25,575 nt of DNA. It comes from a virus. Numbering within the stretch: position 1 is the first letter of the stretch; every line of letters starts with the position of its first letter. A model generated the notes under the pieces. That model ran no database searches, was not told the DNA's origin, and saw only the letters and a list, made by a program, of their open reading frames with translations. This document shows positions 7,830-16,520 of the stretch, piece after piece. Location of the stretch: the IMG/VR virus record IMGVR_UViG_3300029448_006689, positions 1-25,575 of that record; one strand, written 5' to 3'. The position numbers and the translations under genes are program-made.

Positions 7830-10334
7830 TTACTCAGGAAATGTAGCTCCTGTTGGTTGTACGATAAAGTCAAGTACGATGAACTCTGCAGTTCTCGTTG
7901 GTTGAATGAATATCTGTCCAACTAATTGATTTCTATCAACAACATCTGCTGTGTTGTTTGTATCATCCATTACTACTCTGAAAGCACTTAAACCACTATT
8001 TTGTTGTACTTGTTCAAGATATGGATTTACAATATTCAAGAATCTATTTCTCGTTGCCGATGTATTTTGTTCAAATACCAAGAATTGTGATGCACTTGCA
8101 ATGAATTTTCTTAATGCAATCAACAATCTACGAACATTGATTCTATCTAAAGCAGATGGTTTAGATTGTAGTGTTTTTTGACCAAACACAACTACACCTT
8201 GATTTGGGAAAGATGCTATCGGGTTAATTCTACCCTCATACAATCTATCTCTTTCAGCGTGAGTTAATCGTGTTTTAGCCTCTGTTACACCTAATCCAGC
8301 CAATCCTCCTCTGTTCAATCCTGCAGGAGCGAACCATTCGTGTGATACACTATCATTAAATGCTATCACACCAGGTAATACGACTGATGGTGGTACATAT
8401 ACTGGGACTTGTGTTACACTATCTACAAGTTTAACCCAAGGATAATATGTAGCAACATAGTTAGTATCAAGAGAAGCTACAGCATCTACAACGGTATTGA
8501 TACTATCATCGATATCAGCAGTATCCATTATAAATAATGCGTCTGCTCTTGCTTCTACTTTTGTGATTGCGTGATTAGTAACTTGTGAATGTAATCTATG
8601 TAGTACACCAGGTGTTACTAATAAATTGATATCAAATTCATCAGGATTACTTACAGCATTGATTGCTCGTTTGTATGCTAATGTTCCACTTGCTTCAGCA
8701 GAAGATAAATCAAATCCTTGTGTATTAGTATTTGCAATATCTGTGCCTGTTAAAGATGGTGTAGCTGGATTCATACCATCAAAACCAAATTGAAATGGTA
8801 CAGCAAATTTCTTTTGTTCTATTGCCGAACCAGAAACGGTTATGACTTCTGAATCACCAGAGTATATTTCACCATCACCAACAAGTCTTGAAGCATCACT
8901 ATGTCCTGTAGCATGTGTATTTAAATTAAATGCCACATTATCATTTGCTGTCTGTGCACCGTTTGGTACAGGTGCTAACATCATTCTGTTTCCTTCTTCA
9001 CTAAAATCAAATCCAAAGAATACATTTTCATCAAAAGTATTACTTGTATTTACCTGTTCAGATATGAATGATGCTGTAGGTATTGTTGAACCACTGGCTC
9101 CTGAATCTAAACTAGCAAGTCCTACACCAGGTACGACATTTTGTATTGATTCAAATCCGAAAGGTAACATTGTTTCTGGTAATTTAAACGTTGTTCCTTC
9201 AACCATGTCTACAAAATCACCAACTCTGATATATAAACTCTTATTAGGATAATCACCATAATATGTAAGTTTACCATTAGAATCAATAGTTACGTGTCTA
9301 TCACCAATTCTCTTAGCAAAGAAATCAGGATTCAATGGGTCGAATGATAATCCGTCAAATTGTTCAACTATCTCATTATCATTAGCCTCACCTGGAGCGT
9401 TTCTTACCACTTGAACTGAAAATGTACCAAAGTTTTGGTCGCTAACGTCTGATGCCTTTACATTTAAAATATGTATCTTGTATTTTGAGTTAGCATTTGT
9501 ACCGTGTGACCGGGTGTATATTCTAAACAAGTTGTTCACTTCAGCCGCACCATTTAATACATAAGATTGTCCATCAATTGGTTGTGATTGAATATAAGGT
9601 GTACGAGCTGTAGAGTAGTCTTTATTACCACTATATGTACTTGCGTTACCTTTTGCATCAAATCCAGTTGAACCACCTGCAAAATCTAATCCTACAGCCG
9701 TGTGTATGATTGATGCTGAAACTGCCAATTCATTAGCAGCTGCATCAACTCCAAATTTTCTATGTGAAGCTTCTGAAAAATGTTTATATAAATAAACAGA
9801 AGAAGTACTACCACCTTTTTTAGTTGATGTAGGTTCTTGACTAAATATTTCAGTAAGATAATTCGTACTACCAGTATCGAAAGAAGCACTATATGATTCT
9901 TGTATACCACTACCACTAACGTTAACAACAAATGCGTTCCAATTACCTAAAATTGTTGATTGAGATAAATCACCATCTCCATCAGAACCACGAGATGATG
10001 CTAATATTCCTAAAGAAGCAGATGTAGTAGCACTTGCTCCTAAAAGTTGAAGTGTGTGTGATTGATATCCTCCGATTCCTAAAACCCTTACTACGGTTAC
10101 AACCCCCGCACTTTGTAAATATTGTTCAACGGTGTACGGTGTGTAGAATTTAGCATCAATACCACCAAACAGCTCTTCAAATTCTTGAAATGATGTTATT
10201 TGTGTAGGTGTAAAAGCAGGACCTGAATGTGTTGGTCCGATTATTGCTGCTCCTATTTCACCTATTGCCTGGGGTAGAAATGATAAATCTCTTTCACGGG
10301 TAAATACACCTGGCGAAACGATTCTTTCTGCCAT
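7830..10334 (-). CDS. gp18: Tail sheath protein (T4 gp18-like)
   Basis: An 834-residue contractile sheath protein. The N-terminus MAERIVSPGVFTRERDLSF and the following IGAAIIGPTHSGPAFTPTQI, FEELFGG and YTPYTVEQYLQ are the usual sheath start. The C-terminal third has LNRGGLAGL, LYEGRINPI, QGVVVFGQKTL, RINVRRLLIALRKFI and the closing GQIFIQPTRTAEFIVLDFIVQPTG, which form the core joined between neighbouring subunits. T4 gp18 is 659 aa; the extra length lies in the Ser/Thr/Asn-rich middle (about residues 120-560), expected to form outward-facing domains. A strong AGGAG lies 8 nt before ATG. A candidate late promoter is upstream and a terminator downstream, so it may be expressed as a single-gene unit, as suits the most abundant tail subunit. 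Confidence 0.95.
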   Translation of the reverse strand: MAERIVSPGVFTRERDLSFLPQAIGEIGAAIIGPTHSGPAFTPTQITSFQEFEELFGGIDAKFYTPYTVEQYLQSAGVVTVVRVLGIGGYQSHTLQLLGASATTSASLGILASSRGSDGDGDLSQSTILGNWNAFVVNVSGSGIQESYSASFDTGSTNYLTEIFSQEPTSTKKGGSTSSVYLYKHFSEASHRKFGVDAAANELAVSASIIHTAVGLDFAGGSTGFDAKGNASTYSGNKDYSTARTPYIQSQPIDGQSYVLNGAAEVNNLFRIYTRSHGTNANSKYKIHILNVKASDVSDQNFGTFSVQVVRNAPGEANDNEIVEQFDGLSFDPLNPDFFAKRIGDRHVTIDSNGKLTYYGDYPNKSLYIRVGDFVDMVEGTTFKLPETMLPFGFESIQNVVPGVGLASLDSGASGSTIPTASFISEQVNTSNTFDENVFFGFDFSEEGNRMMLAPVPNGAQTANDNVAFNLNTHATGHSDASRLVGDGEIYSGDSEVITVSGSAIEQKKFAVPFQFGFDGMNPATPSLTGTDIANTNTQGFDLSSAEASGTLAYKRAINAVSNPDEFDINLLVTPGVLHRLHSQVTNHAITKVEARADALFIMDTADIDDSINTVVDAVASLDTNYVATYYPWVKLVDSVTQVPVYVPPSVVLPGVIAFNDSVSHEWFAPAGLNRGGLAGLGVTEAKTRLTHAERDRLYEGRINPIASFPNQGVVVFGQKTLQSKPSALDRINVRRLLIALRKFIASASQFLVFEQNTSATRNRFLNIVNPYLEQVQQNSGLSAFRVVMDDTNNTADVVDRNQLVGQIFIQPTRTAEFIVLDFIVQPTGATFPE

Positions 10335-10360
10335 TGTAATTCTCCTAATTAATTTTTGTG

Positions 10361-10374
10361 TTCAAAGCTTTGAA
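10361..10374. repeat. 14-bp palindrome in the sheath leader
   Basis: TTCAAAGCTTTGAA is a perfect inverted repeat 27 nt upstream of the sheath ATG, between the candidate late promoter and the ribosome binding site. It could fold as a 5-bp hairpin with an AGCT loop at the 5' end of the sheath mRNA, or be a dyad binding site. Function unknown. Confidence 0.5.
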
Positions 10375-10376
10375 TA

Positions 10377-10384
10377 TATTTATT
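10377..10384 (-). promoter_or_regulatory. Candidate T4-type late promoter for the sheath gene
   Basis: The coding strand reads AGAATAAATATATTC, 42 nt before the sheath ATG. T4 late promoters have TATAAATA at -10 and related marine phages tolerate NATAAATA; AATAAATA fits the relaxed form. Its placement in one of the few longer intergenic gaps, before a gene that needs very high late expression, supports the call. Confidence 0.45.
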
Positions 10385-10436
10385 CTATTATAAGTATAAC
10401 GTAAGTTATCCAAAATAAACAATTTACAGACTTTTT

Positions 10437-10712
10437 TTAAGAATTTGGTGTAAATACACCAGTTTCGGGGTCAAGTTGTCCATTACCATACTTTTCACTC
10501 AAAGATGCTACCAAAGTAGCTTCTTCTGCCTGTACTTCTGCGTATTCAGCAGTCAAAGCTTGTTCATTCTCTGATAACTTTGCTAATTGTTGATTTAACA
10601 AAAGTCTTTGAACTGATACTTGTCCAAACCTAACTTGTGTTTCCTGATATTTGGTCTGTAAATCTTGTAAAGATTTTAGTTCCTCTGTAGTGAACTTTAT
10701 TGGTTCAGCCAT
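10437..10712 (-). CDS. Small coiled-coil protein upstream of the sheath
   Basis: A 91-residue acidic protein, MAEPIKFTTEELKSLQDLQTK..., made of one long heptad-patterned helix (roughly residues 9-72, with leucines in LLLNQQLAKLSENEQAL) and a short tail GNGQLDPETGVFTPNS. The tail resembles the ends of small phage proteins where residues after the coiled coil carry a short hairpin. The start is supported by AAGGAG 7 nt before ATG. It begins 23 nt after the SDR stop, so it marks the return from the sugar cassette to tail genes. No family is recognised; a virion-assembly role is only suggested by position. Confidence 0.7.
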   Translation of the reverse strand: MAEPIKFTTEELKSLQDLQTKYQETQVRFGQVSVQRLLLNQQLAKLSENEQALTAEYAEVQAEEATLVASLSEKYGNGQLDPETGVFTPNS

Positions 10713-10735
10713 AATTTATCTCCTTATTGTTTTAA

Positions 10736-11521
10736 TTACCATGCACTCCAACCACCATCAATTACTATATTTTGTCCTGTAACGTATGATGACGCTTCAG
10801 ATGCCAGAAAGACAGCAGCTCCTGCTACTTCGTCTGGTTGTCCTACTCGTTTCATTGGAGTCCTTTTACTTAAATCTACTATGTAACCAGGTCTTTCTGG
10901 TACACCTGGTGTCTTTTTAGGGAAATTACCAGGACTAATTGTATTAACCCGAATCCCCTTTGAAGCATACTCTGTTGCTAATCTTTTTGTCATTTGTAAA
11001 ATACCACCTTTTGCAACTGAATAAAAAACACTTGCACTTTTTACTTCTTGATACAAACTTTGGTCGTGTCCTAAAAAACCATATATTGATGAGACATTTA
11101 TAATCGACCCATTACCTTGTTTTAACATTTGAGGTATAACTGCTTGACTACAAAAAAAGTTATGTGATAAAATATTATCTAAACCAATGTCCCACTCTTT
11201 TTTTGTAATCTCGTCTACTGGTTTTCTATCTTCACAAAACGCATTATTAATAAGTATATCTATAGTCCTATACTTGTTAATAATTTCATTAATTTTTTGT
11301 TTAACTTTTTCTGTATCAGTTACATCACATTGTACATACGAGATATAACCATCAAAATCTATAGTTTTTCTTACAGCTCTACCAAATACGATAACTTTAG
11401 CACCAAAAGAAGTTAAAGCCTTAGACATTGATGAACCTAGATGTCCATATCCACCCGTAACTATAGCTACTTTGTTTCTTAAATTAAATAAATCTTTATA
11501 TTGTTGTGGTTTTTCCATCAT
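10736..11521 (-). CDS. Short-chain dehydrogenase/reductase (SDR)
   Basis: A 261-residue classical SDR. The NAD(P)-binding TGGYGHLG lies at residues 22-29, the NNA segment at 92-94, catalytic Ser in VSSIYG at ~144-145, and the YSVAK motif (Tyr167, Lys171) follows. [12 protein letters not shown] and the C-terminal [14 protein letters not shown] are standard for the 3-oxoacyl-ACP reductase-like branch. The usual NNAG is NNAF here, a mild departure. It is the last gene of the cassette and overlaps the thiamine-enzyme gene by 26 nt (start codons MM at 11521 or 11518), so the two are translationally linked. It probably reduces a carbonyl made by an upstream enzyme, perhaps on a nucleotide sugar; the substrate cannot be read from the sequence. 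Confidence 0.88.
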   Translation of the reverse strand: MMEKPQQYKDLFNLRNKVAIVTGGYGHLGSSMSKALTSFGAKVIVFGRAVRKTIDFDGYISYVQCDVTDTEKVKQKINEIINKYRTIDILINNAFCEDRKPVDEITKKEWDIGLDNILSHNFFCSQAVIPQMLKQGNGSIINVSSIYGFLGHDQSLYQEVKSASVFYSVAKGGILQMTKRLATEYASKGIRVNTISPGNFPKKTPGVPERPGYIVDLSKRTPMKRVGQPDEVAGAAVFLASEASSYVTGQNIVIDGGWSAW

Positions 11522-12719
11522 AACAACTTTTTCTTTCTACAATCATAACTGGTCCCTTTGCCATCTGAGCTTTTTTATAATCTCTTAACACTTCAGTAGG
11601 TGTGGTGGGTTCAAATATAGGAAAATCTACTAATTCTCTAAAGACTTTTGTAAAATCTTGTGAATGTGTAGGTCCAGAATAAAATGGTCCACCATCAGCA
11701 ACTACCGTTCGTAAAATTACAGGTGCATTATACTCTCCGTGTGATAATCTTTCTACGTGATTAATGTGATTTCCTATTGCATCTGCTCCAACTAACATAA
11801 AGTCGTGTCTTTCATAATAAACAACTGCCTTTATACCTTCAAACGACATACCTAATGCTAAACTACCCATCAAGTTTTCAGTAACGGGTGTTTCAAGTTT
11901 TTTATCTTCGTCCACTCCTACTAACGTACCCATAGCATTACCAAACTCTCCACCAAGATTATAACCTATAAACATTGTGTTATCTCTTCCAAGTTCTGTC
12001 ATAGCCTGAGTAACTGCTTCTTTATATGTTAGTGTCTCTCCATTAATCTCATCAAAATCAGGAAATGTTTCTTGTGGAAAGTATGGAAAATATTCTTCAT
12101 CAGTTTTTTTAATTTTATTACTTTCTGATAAATCACAAAAATCTTTTGTACGAGCATGTGGAAATGGTAATGTATAATGATATTTTATCACACACGATTC
12201 GGGCCATTTTTGTTCTGCTGCTTTACCCCATCTTGTTTTTTTATTTGCTATAATAGACATATCATTATCTTCAATCACAAACGTACAAGGTAAATCCCAA
12301 CCATCAACGTATCTAACAGCTTCTGAAAAATTTCCTGTATCTTCTGCACCATCACCAACAAAACACCACACTTTCTTATCAGATTTTTTCTTTTTCAAAG
12401 CCCAAGCAATACCAGCTGCAATACCTGGAATACCACCAACAATAGCAGAAGCGAAAAAGTTTTTCTCTCTATCATACATAAACATACTTCTACCATCTAA
12501 TATCTTTTGTTCCATATCATCTGGTGATAGTCCATGTAAGAGTGCATGATAATGATTTCTATGTGTGGCTAAAACGTAATCACCTGTTTTTATATCTTTA
12601 AAGATATCAATTAATTGTGTCTCGTTACCACCACTTAAATGAAATAAAAATGGTAATTTATTGTTGTTATAATGATTGATTATTTTTGATTCAAAATCAA
12701 TTAATTGTTGTTTATTCAT
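11496..12719 (-). CDS. Fused, compact E1-type thiamine diphosphate enzyme (dehydrogenase alpha/beta)
   Basis: ATG at 12719 is preferred (407 aa) because GGAG lies 8 nt upstream and the preceding gene ends at 12722; an upstream frame start at 12749 would overlap that gene. The N-terminal half matches E1 alpha subunits: [14 protein letters not shown] (~52-65), [15 protein letters not shown] (~93-107), the thiamine motif GDG (122-124) ending in EDND (150-153) where NN is usual, and a short linker. The C-terminal half matches the E1 beta pyrimidine-binding domain, with [20 protein letters not shown] containing the conserved catalytic Glu. The beta C-terminal transketolase_C domain is missing. No lipoyl E2 or E3 gene is visible, so it is unlikely to be an ordinary oxo-acid dehydrogenase; a lyase or acyl-transfer step on a sugar or small oxo-acid is more plausible. 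Confidence 0.85.
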   Translation of the reverse strand: MNKQQLIDFESKIINHYNNNKLPFLFHLSGGNETQLIDIFKDIKTGDYVLATHRNHYHALLHGLSPDDMEQKILDGRSMFMYDREKNFFASAIVGGIPGIAAGIAWALKKKKSDKKVWCFVGDGAEDTGNFSEAVRYVDGWDLPCTFVIEDNDMSIIANKKTRWGKAAEQKWPESCVIKYHYTLPFPHARTKDFCDLSESNKIKKTDEEYFPYFPQETFPDFDEINGETLTYKEAVTQAMTELGRDNTMFIGYNLGGEFGNAMGTLVGVDEDKKLETPVTENLMGSLALGMSFEGIKAVVYYERHDFMLVGADAIGNHINHVERLSHGEYNAPVILRTVVADGGPFYSGPTHSQDFTKVFRELVDFPIFEPTTPTEVLRDYKKAQMAKGPVMIVERKSCYDGKTTTI

Positions 12720-12721
12720 AT

Positions 12722-13327
12722 TTATCTCCAAGTTGGTCCTTCTACCCAACCAACTAAAGCATAACGTGTACCTCTTGTTATTGGGGTTACTTTATGTCTT
12801 AACCAAGAAGGAAAAACCGTTAAACATCCTTGTTTTCTTATCTTATTAGCATCAGGATTTCCTGATTCTATTACGTCATTTGGATTTAATATAAGATTAC
12901 ACCCTTCATATTTACTCGGGTCTGATAATTGTAACGTAAAAGAAAGTTTACGATGTTTAGGGTCAGTCTCTAAATTTGAATTATCATTACACCACATTAC
13001 ATCAATATGTTCATTATATTTACCAGTATATTTTTCATCATATTCTGTAAAATCTATGCCTCTTAAAGTATCAATATCAATATTACCGAACCAAGTTTGA
13101 TTTGCACCCTCTACTGCCTGTATTATTTTCTGAAAAATCTCAGGGAACTCCTCATATTGCATACCAACAACTCTACAACTTCTAAAATCTTTATTAAGTT
13201 CTCCATCGTGACCTATCCCTCCATCTTGAAAACCTTTTGTTAGTCCTGCATTTAAACACTTTAACGTAATGATATCACACTCTTCGGGTGTAAAATAATC
13301 TTCAAAATATGACCATAAACTTTTCAT
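12722..13327 (-). CDS. 2-oxoglutarate/Fe(II)-dependent oxygenase (prolyl-hydroxylase-like)
   Basis: A 201-residue protein with the double-stranded beta-helix oxygenase signature: iron ligands HID (His107, Asp109) in YNEHIDVMW, a distal His178 in SWLRHKV, and Arg185 or Arg188 in TRGTRYALVGW for the 2-oxoglutarate carboxylate. The core runs through HRKLSFTLQLSDPSKYEGC, GCLTVFPSWLRH and VGWVEGP, as in PKHD-type hydroxylases, which are common in marine T4-like phages. It would hydroxylate a protein side chain, lipid or sugar using O2 and 2-oxoglutarate. It lies 6 nt after the alcohol dehydrogenase stop and 2 nt before the thiamine enzyme, so it belongs to the same operon. The substrate is unknown. 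Confidence 0.88.
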   Translation of the reverse strand: MKSLWSYFEDYFTPEECDIITLKCLNAGLTKGFQDGGIGHDGELNKDFRSCRVVGMQYEEFPEIFQKIIQAVEGANQTWFGNIDIDTLRGIDFTEYDEKYTGKYNEHIDVMWCNDNSNLETDPKHRKLSFTLQLSDPSKYEGCNLILNPNDVIESGNPDANKIRKQGCLTVFPSWLRHKVTPITRGTRYALVGWVEGPTWR

Positions 13328-13333
13328 AATTAT

Positions 13334-14377
13334 CTACATTTCCACAATACATCGACCTGATAGTCCTTGTCCAGAACGAACCACATCGAGAGCATTATTT
13401 ATTTGATATAAATCAAATTTATTTGTTATTAGTTTATCGAGATTTAATTTATCTCGTTTATAAAGTTGTAGATACCTATTTATATCTACAGATGGATTTG
13501 TCAATCCTCCATCACTATCCATTAAAACTTTACCTTTAAAGTGCTGTAATACTGAATGTAAAGTTAAATGTTCATTTGGTTTGGGTTGTCCTACCATTAT
13601 AGTTTTTCCACCACCTGTTGTTAAATTACACGCCATCTCTATCAACTCAGTATGTCCAGTTGTGTCTATAAATACATCAACTCCTAAACTACCCACTATT
13701 TTTTTAACACTATCACGAACATCTTCTTTACTTGTATTAATAGTGTGTGTTGCTCCAAATTCTTTTGCTAATTCTAACTTGTGGTCGTGAATATCAATTG
13801 CAATAATAGGATTTCCTGACACGAGAGAAGCCCCTTGTACTATATTCAACCCAACACCCCCAGAACCAAATATTGCTACTGACTGACCTATTTTTAATTT
13901 TGCCTCATTATTAATAATACCTAGACCCGTAGTTACACTACAACCCATAAGAGCTGCAATATCATAAGGAATATCATCATCTATTTTAGTAATTCTATTT
14001 TCAGAAACAATAGCCTCTTCATTAAAAGTTGTAACTAATCCTCCCCCTACAATTTTACGACTACTTTCAGAAACATATCTTGGAAATTCAGATTCTATAC
14101 CATCTCCTTTTCTCCAGTGCATAACAACTTTATCACCCGGACTTACCGTTGTTACTCCTTCACCTACTTGTAAAACTTTTGCTCCCCCCTCGTGTCCTAA
14201 CAAACAAGGTAAAAATTCTTTTTTAATCTTTACACCTGATATATGACCTAACTGAGCTCCACATATACCACTACTACGAACTTCAACTAATACTTGTCCA
14301 CATTTAAGTTGGTCTTTTAAATATAGTTTTTCTACTACAAGAGGTTCATCAAACTTATAAATTACAGCTGCTTTCAT
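13334..14377 (-). CDS. Zinc-dependent alcohol dehydrogenase (MDR family)
   Basis: A 347-residue medium-chain dehydrogenase. Catalytic zinc ligands are visible as Cys39 in SSGICG and His62-Glu63 in LLGHEGG. The segment GEGVTTVSPGDKVVMHW follows, but the cysteine-rich structural-zinc loop normally found after it is absent, so the enzyme probably carries only catalytic zinc. The Rossmann domain has VAIFGSGGVGLNIVQGA and IIAIDIHDHKLELAKEFGATHTIN; the Asp after the second strand suggests NAD(H) rather than NADP(H). It begins 2 nt after the methyltransferase stop without a clear ribosome binding site, so translation is probably coupled. It may interconvert an alcohol and an aldehyde or ketone used by the thiamine enzyme or SDR next to it. 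Confidence 0.9.
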   Translation of the reverse strand: MKAAVIYKFDEPLVVEKLYLKDQLKCGQVLVEVRSSGICGAQLGHISGVKIKKEFLPCLLGHEGGAKVLQVGEGVTTVSPGDKVVMHWRKGDGIESEFPRYVSESSRKIVGGGLVTTFNEEAIVSENRITKIDDDIPYDIAALMGCSVTTGLGIINNEAKLKIGQSVAIFGSGGVGLNIVQGASLVSGNPIIAIDIHDHKLELAKEFGATHTINTSKEDVRDSVKKIVGSLGVDVFIDTTGHTELIEMACNLTTGGGKTIMVGQPKPNEHLTLHSVLQHFKGKVLMDSDGGLTNPSVDINRYLQLYKRDKLNLDKLITNKFDLYQINNALDVVRSGQGLSGRCIVEM

Positions 14378-14379
14378 AT

Positions 14380-15765
14380 TTATTTCACTTTATAAAGTGA
14401 TAAGTATTCTGAAGGCATTTCAAAACACAAATCTCTGTTTACTTCCATTTCTTTGAGGTTACGTCTGTATATTTCAGATGATTCCTCGTGTCCTTCTAAA
14501 AACCATTCTTGAAATAAAAAACTATGTGTGTAACTATACCAAGAATTATTAAATGATTGGTCCTCAATAAAATGGTCTACGAAATCTTCATATTGTAAAT
14601 AACTCTCTACAGGTTCAGGTATACTAAATGGATATTGTTCCAAATCTAATGGTCGAAAAATACTAAATTTTCTATAAAAATCCATAGGACACGCTTCTAC
14701 ATTCCAATTATAATCAGCTTTGTTCTTCCAGTTTGACAATAATAAATACTTTGCACCACTCCTTACAAAATTTGTAAGGCCTTTTTTTATTTGTGTATTG
14801 GTTAAATGTTGAAATGTCTGACGGCATATTATCAAATCAGCCGGTTCACTTATCTCTTGTGTTAAATCAAATTGTGAAAATTTTACATCGGGAAAATCTT
14901 TTTTATTTTGTTCAACCATTGCATTAACAATTTCATATCCGTGATAATCAATTCCCATATCTTCATATTTTACGTTATGTTCCCAATTACCATACAAACC
15001 ACACGCAATGTTATTAACAGATTTGATATTATGTCTGTTACATATATCTCTAATTAACTCTTGTAATGTAATATTCGTTTTATCTTCAAGACTTAAAATT
15101 TGTCCATCTACACTACCAGTACCACAAGGTACTCCTGCTCTCGATTCAATTTCAAATACGTTTTCAAAAGCCTCTACATTATTTTCACTTTTCATTTCAG
15201 TAATAGGAATGTATTCAACTTGATAATCACCTTTTAAATCATTGACCACTTCAGTTGCTGGTATTGGAAAATATACATACTTACCAAGAATTAATAAATC
15301 AACTCGTCTTTCATATAAACACGACATAGCAGTATTTTCATCAACGACTAAAGTAGAAGATGAATCAATAAAAGGAAAAAATACTAATTCATCTATACCA
15401 GATATATTATGATATTCTTTCACTATATTAGATAACCAAGTATTAGCATTTGAATGTGTTGAAATTATTGGAAATTCTACTTGATTTTCTATTTTTAATT
15501 TATTCCATAATTTTTCTTTCGACATTTTTCTAACTAAAATATGTCTAAAAGAACCATTTTGATGTTTATCAAAGTCATATTGACCATCAACTATACCTAT
15601 TACGTAACCAAAATTTAACCAAGAAGCTATCATATCAGTTGTGAATTCTACTCTACTGATAAAAGCATTCTCAGTTTGATATTCATTATATTTAGAATAT
15701 TCTATATCACACAATTCCTCCGTGATATTATAATTTATTTTTGTACGGTCAAAATTAAATTTCAT
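14380..15765 (-). CDS. SAM-dependent methyltransferase with an unrecognised N-terminal domain
   Basis: ATG at 15765 is preferred (461 aa): it overlaps the kinase stop as ATGA and MKFNFDRTK is a natural beginning. A longer frame from 15816 would lie inside the kinase gene. The first ~240 residues match nothing I recognise: beta-rich, aromatic, with FGYVIGIVDGQYDFDKHQNG and a long stretch that may form a barrel or sugar-binding domain. Residues ~248-358 look like a class I methyltransferase: VNNIACGLYGNWEHNV in place of the usual glycine loop, YHGYEIV for the acidic ribose-binding strand, then FSQFDLT and PADLIICRQTFQHL for motif IV. The C-terminus FFPLDLEQYPF-like region may bind acceptor. It probably methylates a sugar, given its neighbours. 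Confidence 0.75.
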   Translation of the reverse strand: MKFNFDRTKINYNITEELCDIEYSKYNEYQTENAFISRVEFTTDMIASWLNFGYVIGIVDGQYDFDKHQNGSFRHILVRKMSKEKLWNKLKIENQVEFPIISTHSNANTWLSNIVKEYHNISGIDELVFFPFIDSSSTLVVDENTAMSCLYERRVDLLILGKYVYFPIPATEVVNDLKGDYQVEYIPITEMKSENNVEAFENVFEIESRAGVPCGTGSVDGQILSLEDKTNITLQELIRDICNRHNIKSVNNIACGLYGNWEHNVKYEDMGIDYHGYEIVNAMVEQNKKDFPDVKFSQFDLTQEISEPADLIICRQTFQHLTNTQIKKGLTNFVRSGAKYLLLSNWKNKADYNWNVEACPMDFYRKFSIFRPLDLEQYPFSIPEPVESYLQYEDFVDHFIEDQSFNNSWYSYTHSFLFQEWFLEGHEESSEIYRRNLKEMEVNRDLCFEMPSEYLSLYKVK

Positions 15766-16520
15766 TTCTGAGTAACAACCTCCACACCGTGTTTTTGAAT
15801 GACTTCTACAGAACATTCTTGTGCGAACTTTATTGAAGTATTAGGATTATTATTCTTGAGATAATGTATCGTAAAGGCAGCTAAAAAAGTATCACCTGCT
15901 CCCGAAACGTCTCTTACTTCTACTTTTTTAAAAACAGGATATGTTTTGTTCTGAAATTTACAACCTTTAGCTCCTAACGTAACAATTAATTTAGAATCTA
16001 TACCTGGAAAATTATTGTAATAAAGTTTGTCTAATAAATGTTTTGTTTTTTCGTACTCGTATTCATTTAGTTTTATAAAATCAGCTTCTACACACCAATC
16101 ACCTAATAACTTATTTGTTTGAAGAAATGTAGGTGTGTCTGTCTCTAAAATCAGTTTTAAATCTTTAACATTTAAAAATCCTTTATCGTAATCAGATATT
16201 ATTATACCATCATAACCTTTAAGTACATCTTCGTTATGTTCATATTTTTCATCTACGTAATCGTGTTTATCAACTCTTATTATCATTTGATGAGTTCTCG
16301 CGTCAACGTATCTTATTTTTTCTATCGTGTTTTTATTTGTGATAATATCACATTCATAACCTAAAGAACGAACATTAGCAGCAACGTTACCTGCCATACC
16401 CATATTTGATTTTTCTTTAACTGGTTGAAAAACAGGCACTGGAGCTTCTGGACACATTCTATCACATAACCCGTAGATATACTTATCTTTACAACTATCA
16501 CCTATAACTAATATTTTCAC
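15762..16520 (-). CDS. rfaE1: PfkB-family heptose-7-phosphate kinase (RfaE/HldE domain I-like)
   Basis: A 252-residue kinase starting with GTG inside a GTGA overlap with the epimerase stop. Motifs of the heptose 7-phosphate kinase domain are plain: MKILVIGDSCKDKYIYG, the family-specific RMCPEAPVPVF, GMAGNVAANVRSLG, IISDYDKGFL, then DVSGAGDTFLAAF with the catalytic Asp, near the C-terminus. In HldE this domain makes D-glycero-D-manno-heptose 1,7-bisphosphate from heptose 7-phosphate; the E. coli domain is ~318 aa, so this copy is shorter, mainly in the middle. The adenylyltransferase domain of bifunctional HldE is absent. With the adjacent HldD-like epimerase it points to phage-encoded heptose synthesis; another sugar-phosphate substrate is possible. 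Confidence 0.87.
   Translation of the reverse strand: MKILVIGDSCKDKYIYGLCDRMCPEAPVPVFQPVKEKSNMGMAGNVAANVRSLGYECDIITNKNTIEKIRYVDARTHQMIIRVDKHDYVDEKYEHNEDVLKGYDGIIISDYDKGFLNVKDLKLILETDTPTFLQTNKLLGDWCVEADFIKLNEYEYEKTKHLLDKLYYNNFPGIDSKLIVTLGAKGCKFQNKTYPVFKKVEVRDVSGAGDTFLAAFTIHYLKNNNPNTSIKFAQECSVEVIQKHGVEVVTQK

Noticed and set aside
10396-10409. Inverted repeat ATAAC-GTAA-GTTAT as a terminator for the 91-aa gene
   Set aside because: The stem is only 5 bp, AT-rich and not followed by a T run on the coding strand.
15766-15816. Longer start of the methyltransferase at 15816
   Set aside because: It lies entirely inside the kinase gene and is Cys/Arg-rich noise; the ATGA-coupled start at 15765 is better.
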